DNA of 64,000 nucleotides, taken from Turbatrix aceti (taxonomy: Eukaryota; Nematoda; Chromadorea; Rhabditida; Panagrolaimidae). Below, in pieces: positions 57,211-64,000 of this stretch. Each line of letters opens with the position of its first letter. Positions within the stretch are counted from its first letter, which is position 1. The stretch is taken from NCBI GenBank assembly GCA_963969345.1, contig OZ017766.1:744001-808000 (forward strand), read 5' to 3'. The position numbers and the translations under genes were made by a program. The notes beneath the pieces were generated by a model that was given only the letters and a program-made list of their open reading frames with translations, was not told the DNA's origin and did no database searches.

Positions 57211-58901
57211 CTACGGAGAAACTGGAAGGTGGTCGTCTTCAGATCCCGTTTTTGACCTGAAATCATAAATTTTAAGAGGTAAAAAATTGCGTGTTTTGTT
57301 GATTAACTTAATTAATGATGCTCCAATAATAAATTATATTGCACGTGTTTAAAATCTTACCAGCTGTCAGTTTCGCCCATAATGATTCGTTCCTGTGTTT
57401 TCTTCCTAAAAGCAAGTTAAAAACTGATTTAAATCGCCAGGTCAAAACAAACCTTCTCTGATTGTTGAGCTCGACACGCATCCGAGCCTCCCGTACTGTA
57501 TGGCAATCCTTGAGCCAGGCATCCCAGGTGTACGTAAACAACGCGAAGATGAAAGGCAGCACGTCGAGGATGATGAGGACGAGGGTCGCGTAGAAGGGAA
57601 ACAGGCTGTCCTTCAGCTTGGGCTTGCACAAATCCGTGATACCGTGTTCGATTAGTGACGGATGGGCGTCAAACTCACACGCGTACGTCTGGGTGATTGC
57701 GACGATACCCCGGTCGTGCTTGGGCTCAGTAGAAGGCGCAAAGAGACGGTCGATGTAGCCAGGGAAAGAGGCAGTCGATAGCGCAACAGGAGTGATGAGG
57801 TAGAAGAGCTGGATGACGAGAAACACCATGGTGAGGACCATGATCGCCCGGAAGATGAGCTTGTACTTGGTGATGCCGAGGAGATCCACGTGGAAGAGAA
57901 TGGTCGCAGGCACGAGAATGAGCAGGGCTATGATGTTGCCTATTAATAAGCACCACACCGTCGTGTACGTCTAAAAAATACAAAAATATTACTTTACCTT
58001 TATTCGAAACTCACGGATTCCAGGTCGTCGAACATCTCGTCCAACTCCTCGACGGTCATCCAGTTGGGATCCAAGGGCGGCGTTGTGGTCGGGAGCTCAG
58101 TTGATGTAGTTGCGGTTGTGGTCTCCGTTGTTTCAGGAATGGTCGTCGATGTAACTGTAATCGGCGGCAGCGTTGTCGTAGATTCCGTTGTCGTAGGAGC
58201 AGCCGATGTCGTGACAGGCGACTGTAATGGAGCGGGTTCAGCCGGCTCGGGCAAGTCTACATCTGTGACGTCACTCTCTTCACGTGGAAAGCGATGGAGC
58301 ACAGGAAGGTCATCTTCAGCTCCTGTGCCTCTTTTCGCTCGACCCAGTACAAACTGTAATGTTACGCGAACTAATCGACAGATAAACAAAATGACAGAAA
58401 AGTTGTTTGAAAAATATAACAAGCTGTTAAAATATACAAATAAACAAATGAAATGGAAATAACATAAGAAAAAAAATTATGTTAAGCAAACTTAAAAAAT
58501 TAAACTCAGACCAATTAGAACCCATCAAAAAAACTTAAACTAGGTAACCGAAAAAAACGTTATCAGTCACAAAGCCTTACTTTGGATAAATCCCGTGTTC
58601 TTTCAACATAGTCATGAACGGTGGCAAATCCCTTCTCCTGGTAGACTCCGTAAACGAACAAAATAATGGATATTGATACGAGGCATCCGATGGTGACGAG
58701 TGGCAGTCTGAGGTCTATCTTCTGCTTGTAGTGCTTCAAGTTCTGAAAGGCAACAGCGTATGGCATGCCAAAGGACGATTTTTTATGATGATCTGGCCAG
58801 AAACTCACAGCCATGTTTCCGTAGATTCGTCGAATACCACCGCCCTGAAGGCTGCCGCTTCCCGTCTCAAAGGTTGATCTTTTGGGTAATTGCGTTGACA
58901 T
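57211..58901 (-). CDS. Multi-pass membrane protein with a Thr-rich loop, unrecognised
   Basis: Exons 58901-58809, 58742-58581, 58353-58015, 57970-57453, 57405-57361 and 57256-57211 join in one frame to give 400 aa. Hydrophobic helices: LPLVTIGCLVSISIILFVYG (about residues 46-66), VWCLLIGNIIALLILVPATI, FRAIMVLTMVFLVIQLFYLI and FYATLVLIILDVLPFIFALF. Between the first and second lies a region of about 130 residues with a furin-like RAKR, an acidic part, and a Thr/Pro-rich mucin-like stretch (residues about 120-185). A second loop holds a cysteine pair (YACEFDAHP...DLCKPK). The basic C-terminal tail follows the last helix. I do not recognise the family; it may be nematode-specific. The exon chain is supported by consensus splice sites and a continuous frame throughout. 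Confidence 0.72.
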
Positions 58902-61515
58902 GTTTTCTCCAAGTTACCTGGCTTGTCCTGTTCTGGTGTGATGCAAAACGTGTGATGCGACCGATTTGATTAGTTCTTTGTTTTACCGGTGTTGTCGACT
59001 TTCGCCCGCAAAGGTGATCGCGATGCCCCTAAAAATACAATTGTAATATTGTTTGCATTTCACCTTCGCTGAACGAATGAAAACGTAGAGAAACAGAATG
59101 GTGATAGTATTTTTGACTAAAATTTCTCAAATATGTAAACGCATTTCTCGTTCAAACAGGTTGGTTTCAGTTGCTGTTCACTATTTTTCTCTTTTACCGA
59201 TTCACAAAAAAAGGTGAAGGCGTGTGACATATGGACGCGTCTTTATGAATCAAAGTCAGCACACCATTTTTTTCCAAACTTTCACATTCGACGACCAATC
59301 GAACCTTCAGAAGCATGGAAAAGTGTTTTGAAACGCAAAAAAATATCAGACAAAAGACACCAAACATTAAAACTACTTTTGGTAAAAAATCAATCACGTG
59401 TTGGATGCCACTATGTACAGTATGAAATTCCTTGTTTTGGGGATGACCGAATAATAACATCTATTTTACGCACTCGTGAAAAATAATTCATCTTTTGATA
59501 AAAAAAAAGAAAAGAGGGGTGAACGTTGTATTCCGCTGACATTATTAAAATCTTGCGCAGTTTTTTATCTTCAAAAATATTGATTGTATAATTATGTAAT
59601 ACCACCAATTTAAAATAAACAATTGACCGAAAAAATAATAAAACGCAAATAATGATCTTTCCCGCAAGAAAAAAGTAGATAACTTGTCCTATTTTTATAG
59701 TATTCTCAATCCATTATTTTATTCTGCCTGTAATTTTTCGCCATACAAAATCAAAAAAGCACAAGTTTTTTTTACCAAGATCAGTATAATAAAACCATCA
59801 ATCAATACTTTGTCAATCAAGAGGTACCAATCAGGTTTTACGCGGTCAAAAAAAAGACAGAAGACCGAAAGGCTACGGGCACTTTGTCTCGCTGTGAAAA
59901 GCTGCGAATGCTCAAGGATAACAAATCAAAAAGAAAGCAAAAAACAGTTGGAAATTGGGTAGACAGGTAGGCTTGGGACGTTGCAACTAGAAAATTGGGG
60001 GAAGGGTGTAACACAAACAGTTTTCAACTAGTTGTTTTTGTTGGACAAATCGAATCAGAATGCAAGGGGTAAAAAACGCAACATTAAAATTTTTATTTTT
60101 TTAGAAAAGTGTGAAAATTGCATTGCCAAATCCACATGTTATCTACAGGACCCGATCTGACCTGTCAACAACCGAGCTCAACGGTGCACCAAATATAATA
60201 CTTTGCCTGTCAGTTTGATATTTTCAAGTCGGGTTACGCTCTCTCAAATATAAATACGTGATACTTAATTTTTGCAACGACCACAAAAACGAGTATAGTG
60301 CAAGCGAGGAGCAGCGAGTAGAGTAATAACTCAGGTTCAGTTGTTGTATACCCCCGGCCCGTCGTCGGCCGTGATGATGGTGGGAGTTGCGGTAGGGGAC
60401 GGCGGTTGTGGCGTATTAGTAGTGGTAGAACACGTGAACATCTATCGCTCTCTCTCCCCTCAACTACTACCCCTCCTCCCATCGTTGCTTCGCTGTCCTT
60501 CCAACACTTCACATCCATGAAACTTTTTGCTCCGTTTAAATTGTTTTTGCGTCACTTGTTCGCGCAAACAGAAATGTCAGGTTCTGTTTCTCATTTTTAA
60601 GCGGCGTTTGGCCATTTGTTTGAAATTAAATGACACCAAGCGGAAGTCAAAGGTGTGGTGATAGGTACTCGGTTGCTATGTTGCTATGTTGAACAACGAT
60701 CGGACAATCAAGTAGCAAAAGATAATTTATTCGTTGCTCCAACTCTGTTCTGTCTCCCATAGTTTATTTTTTTGCAAAGAAAACAGTAATAAAAGTTTTT
60801 GGTATTTTTTTTTCCAGCACAGAGTTGTTCAATTCGACAATTTTCAGCGCTCGCGCTCTTTGAGCAACTCAATTTTTTGTGCTCGCTCTGCTCATGTTCA
60901 TTGAGCACTCCAATTTTTTGCGCTCGCTCCGCTCGCGCTCGTGAGCTGAGCAGGAGCGAGCAGTGCGCAGGAGCAATTTGGTGAGCATCGCACAACTGGT
61001 CCAGCACAATAAGGTTTGCTGGTCCTTATTCTATTTCAAATTTGACCAATTATTATTTCGAGAACGTTTTTCAATTTCAAAATTTAATCAAACACGACTT
61101 TTGCTGATTTTCATATTTACATGTTTAGTTTAAAAACACATACTGTTTATTGTTTTATTACTGAAACCAAAGTCAAAGCCAATCAAAAAATCGAATTGGA
61201 CGTATTCGTGCAACTTAAATTACCATAAAAAAACGATAAAAAAACAGTATTTCTAACTAAGTCCTAAAAATTAGCAATCAAAATTTATAATCAAATCGTG
61301 ATCCCAATTAAGGGATAAACATTGTAGCATAGTGCGCAAGAAATTACATATACAAACCGCTGGAAACAAAAAATTGGCAGATATGCGTTCTTTATATCAC
61401 ATCTCAGAAAACAGTGGTAGAATGAAATGGGTAAGAGATGATCCAGAATTCGCGAGGCGATAAAGCGAATATATAAGTCACATACCATTGCAAAATAAAA
61501 AGACCCTGCCCATCG
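58902..61515. other. Intergenic region
   Basis: 2.6 kb, mostly AT-rich. It contains the hAT-type MITE at 60821-60999 and a GC-richer stretch at 60340-60500 whose minus-strand frame ends in a hydrophobic segment but has no supporting splice or start signals. No accepted gene. Confidence 0.4.
60821..60999. mobile_element. GAGC-rich hAT-type MITE with 8-bp duplication
   Basis: The 8-mer TCCAGCAC occurs at 60813-60820 and 61000-61007 (the next base A also matches). The inside begins AGAGTTGTTC and ends CACAACTGG, with runs of GCTCGC / GAGCGAG able to fold. The duplication length fits hAT transposition. Related to 15401-15491 and 52103-52197. Confidence 0.75.
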
Positions 61516-61983
61516 CTAGTTTTCAGGATGCTCAGCGGTACCGTTACTGCCATCCGACGGCGCCTGGCCGTTGTTTTTGTGCTCATCGGCAATGGCAGAG
61601 AGCTTCTGAGCAAGCGAGCCGCTAAATCGGGCCCGGTAGAGCGGGGACACGAAGTCGAGGAGCGCGTAGATCGTCTCGTAGTAGCAGGAGAAGAATTCGA
61701 GTCTCCGGAAGTCGCCGTTCATCGAGTCAGAGCGATCCGAACAGATGCGCCACCCGCGGTGGGTGAGCTCGAGGCAATACGGGTGTCCTTCGAGCGTGGT
61801 GACGTTGACGAAGAGCAGCTCAGGCGTTCGGACGAGTACCTCGCTGATGTAGATGTTTCGGACGAACGGCGTCACCTCGCGGACGGCAGAGACAGCCTCG
61901 ACCTCGAGCTGGCTGAGGAGCGCCGCACCGAGACACGTGCCGTCACAAGACGACGAGGCGGAATCAAATTGGTCAAATGACAT
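61516..61983 (-). CDS. GSKIP-domain protein (GSK3-interacting protein family)
   Basis: A single coding exon of 155 aa starting at ATG 61983. The core (VSAVREVTPFVRNIYISEVL, LFVNVTTLEGHPYCLELTHR, GWRI, then YYETIYALLDFVSPLYRARF and SGSLAQKLSAI) matches the GSKIP/DUF727 domain, also found at the N terminus of CLU proteins. Vertebrate GSKIP (139 aa) binds GSK3-beta and the PKA regulatory subunit. The C-terminal GSK3-binding part resembles this family, followed by a short polar tail. A 3' splice site (gttttttcag) abuts the ATG exactly, so the upstream in-frame sequence to 62070 is probably intron or outron; the leader may be added by trans-splicing. Confidence 0.87.
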   Translation of the reverse strand: MSFDQFDSASSSCDGTCLGAALLSQLEVEAVSAVREVTPFVRNIYISEVLVRTPELLFVNVTTLEGHPYCLELTHRGWRICSDRSDSMNGDFRRLEFFSCYYETIYALLDFVSPLYRARFSGSLAQKLSAIADEHKNNGQAPSDGSNGTAEHPEN

Positions 61984-62391
61984 CTGAAAAAACAATAATT
62001 GATGCGCTGCCGAACACCAAGACGCAACAGGGTGCAAAAAACTCAAATAAAAACACAAAAACCTGATCACGAATTTGACGCAAAAACAGTTGCTTCGCCA
62101 GCCTGCATTGCGGCTTGTGCATGGGTTCGGAAAGTGAAGTCAGTCGGAAAAAAAATTAGCCACGGAAAAATAAACAAAAACGAGAGAGACAAAGCGATAA
62201 AGCTGAGGTGAAAAAAGTTCCCATCGCAAAAAAACATGAATAACCGTTTTTGCAATGTTGGAACTTTCAACGCGAAAAAAAGAAAGGGTTTACACGCGTG
62301 CGCATTCTTGCAGAGCGAAGATCGCGCGGTGAGAGCGTGTTCCCAACGCGAAAATTTTTTGCGAATGTGTAGAAGTGTTATGTGTTCAGCC
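61984..62391. other. Upstream region of the GSKIP-domain gene
   Basis: About 400 bp of AT-rich sequence with the presumed promoter of the minus-strand gene. No other feature seen. Confidence 0.4.
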
Positions 62392-62880
62392 CAAGGTGTT
62401 GCATGTCGTGTAAGTTACACGAGCTACACGACGAAAATTCACTGATTTACATGTTTTTTCCCTTGTTTTNNNNNNNNNNNNNNNNNNNNNNNNNNNNNNN
62501 NNNNNNNNNNNNNNNNNNNNNNNNNNNNNNNNNNNNNNNNNNNNNNNNNNNNNNNNNNNNNNNNNNNNNNNNNNNNNNNNNNNNNNNNNNNNNNNNNNNN
62601 NNNNNNNNNNNNNNNNNNNNNNNNNNNNNNNNNNNNNNNNNNNNNNNNNNNNNNNNNNNNNNNNNNNNNCATAAATTTTCGTCGTGTAGCTCGTGTAACT
62701 TACACGACATGCAACACCTTGGTTCAGCCGCGGCAGTTTTTTGGCATTCAAATAGTTTGTTTTTTTTCGCATTTTGCCATTATATTGAGCTAAGTCCAAG
62801 CTTTTGAATGACAAGACGTCGCCTAATATGTAGCTTCGTGTCGTGCGTGCGTGTAAAGTACACGATTTGCAACACCTTGA
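62392..62880. repeat. Inverted repeats around an assembly gap
   Basis: CAAGGTGTTGCATGTCGTG... (from 62392) is mirrored by ...CATGCAACACCTTG (ending about 62722). The mirrored part covers about 50 bp on each side of the gap and includes GTAAGTTACACGAGCTACAC. A third, less similar inverted copy ends at about 62880 (CACGATTTGCAACACCTTG). This looks like the ends of an inverted-repeat element whose middle could not be assembled. Confidence 0.7.
62470..62669. other. Assembly gap, 200 N
   Basis: Exactly 200 unknown bases, probably a placeholder length. It lies between inverted repeats. Confidence 0.99.
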
Positions 62881-62929
62881 ATGCAACACCCTGCACTATG
62901 TGCCCATGGTTTCGACGCGAAAACGTTAA

Positions 62930-63935
62930 CAGACAGTCTGCGAGCCGATTTACAAACAAGGGGAGAGGGCCGACACAGCAATTTTTACACTTTCAAATGT
63001 TTTGAGCCAAAGTTGTAGAGGACCCTAAGGGCAGTCTATAACCGCAATATTAGATTTTTAAAAAATCGGATTCTGGAGATTTAGCTTCAGATGTGTTTTC
63101 ATAAAAATGAATGTCACGTGTTTCGTTTGCGGGGAAATAATCTGAAAATTTGCTTACGGGGGTTTCAGAGCACGGGAAATACGATGGCTTACTCAGATTT
63201 TTCAAAAAACAACTGAAAATATTTTTATTGAATTTCGTCTTCACAAAATCGGCTATACCGTTCCTTAAAAAAAATAATCGGACTGTACCACCTATCCTAT
63301 CTGAAAGAGCGATTTTTTTGGCATATAGCGTAGTGTTCTTTGAAAAAACATAGAGTGCTTTCCGCCCTCTGGGTCTCGATTTGTAGTAAAAACTACCAAA
63401 AACCCCTTCAAAAAACATGGCGGGAAGTGCGCACGCGCATGCGCACGCGCACGCGAGCACAAAAAAGGGGGTTCTTATGTCGTTTTTACCACAAATCAAG
63501 ACCCCGAAGGCGGAAGGCACTCTACGTTTTTTCAAAGAACACTACGTTATGTTCCAAAAAAATCGCTCTTTCAGATAGGATAGGTGGTATAGCCCGATTA
63601 TTTTTTTTAAGGAACGGTATAGCCGATTTTGTGAATGCGAAATTCAATAAAAAATATTTTCAGTTGTTTTTTGAAAAATCTGAGTAAGCCATCGTATTTC
63701 CCGTGCTCTGAAACCCCCGTAAGCAAATTTTCAGATTATTTCCCCGCAAACGAAACACGTGACATTCATTTTTATGAAAACACATCTGAAGCTAAATCTC
63801 CAGAATCCGATTTTTTTAAAATCTAATATTGCGGTTATAGACTGCCCTTAGGGTCCTCTACAACTTTGGCTCAAAACATTTGAAAGTGTAAAAATTGCTG
63901 TGTCGTCGAATTCAAATCGGCTCACAGACTGTCTG
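62930..63935. mobile_element. TTAA-flanked palindromic element, complete (1006 bp)
   Basis: TTAA at 62926-62929 and 63936-63939. Ends CAGACAGTCTGCGAGCC and complement CAGACAGTCTGTGAGCC. The two halves are nearly identical inverted repeats of about 500 bp meeting at a GCGCATGCGCACGCGC centre near 63432. Only small differences exist (for example 62956-62974 against the matching right part). It is the best-preserved copy of the family in this window. No transposase frame. Confidence 0.85.
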
Positions 63936-64000
63936 TTAAGAAAATAACATTATTAACGCTTCAAACGGGAAACTCGTGGGTCACGCAGGACACTATGTGC

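Noticed and set aside
60234..60518. 94-codon minus-strand frame ending in a hydrophobic segment
   Set aside because: One helix alone is weak evidence. No partner exon or family was found and composition is biased by CCCC-rich repeats.
62382..62889. Long frames crossing the N gap
   Set aside because: They are artefacts of translating unknown bases.

Overview
This is a piece of a nematode nuclear genome, assembled as a scaffold: it contains a 200-N gap at 62470-62669. The strongest lineage marker is a split neuropeptide gene on the minus strand (23231-22632). It encodes AQPFVRF-G, AQTFVRF-G and AQTFVRF-G between dibasic cleavage sites, the peptide set of nematode flp-16. Other signs agree: short spliceosomal introns (mostly about 45-70 bp, ending in tttcag or ttttag), a CYP33-like P450, and several genes with an unpaired 3' splice site just before the start codon, which suggests spliced-leader trans-splicing.

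Layout. 1-3600 is a nest of transposable elements. 3838-11282 holds three plus-strand genes in close order: an unrecognised acidic nuclear-type protein, a THOC6-like WD40 protein, and a coiled-coil protein with CxxC pairs. A Skp1-like gene (minus) follows at 12174-11600. About 5 kb of gene-free DNA leads to an NKAIN-like membrane protein with a very long cytoplasmic tail (17558-21620), then flp-16. 24676-30971 is an array of five 1.19-1.29 kb tandem repeats. 31-37.8 kb is gene-poor with one large foldback element. 37851-43111 is an almost perfect inverted duplication (arms 2250 bp, spacer 761 bp) carrying a P450 gene; one copy is intact (minus) and the other is cut off in its last exon.

From 44.4 kb the window is gene-dense: a MARVEL-type four-TM protein (+), a RING/TM ubiquitin-ligase-like protein (-), divergent from WDR33 (+), with a tRNA-Met(CAT) inside a WDR33 intron; mitochondrial ribosomal protein bL20m (-); a beta-1,4-galactosyltransferase (+) with a transposon in its first intron; a pentameric ligand-gated channel lacking the canonical Cys-loop cysteines (-); a multi-pass membrane protein with a Thr-rich loop (-); and a GSKIP-domain protein (-). 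The right edge holds the N gap, bounded by inverted repeats, and a 1-kb palindromic element with TTAA target duplications.

The genes do not form one pathway. They mix housekeeping functions (mRNA export and 3'-end processing, ubiquitin ligation, mitochondrial translation, glycosylation) with neuronal signalling (flp-16, NKAIN, ligand-gated channel). Non-coding DNA is dominated by non-autonomous inverted-repeat elements: at least five TTAA-type elements and several hAT-type elements with 8-bp target duplications, some nested three deep. No transposase was recognised. Gene models were built by hand from splice signals and frame continuity, so exon edges are predictions.
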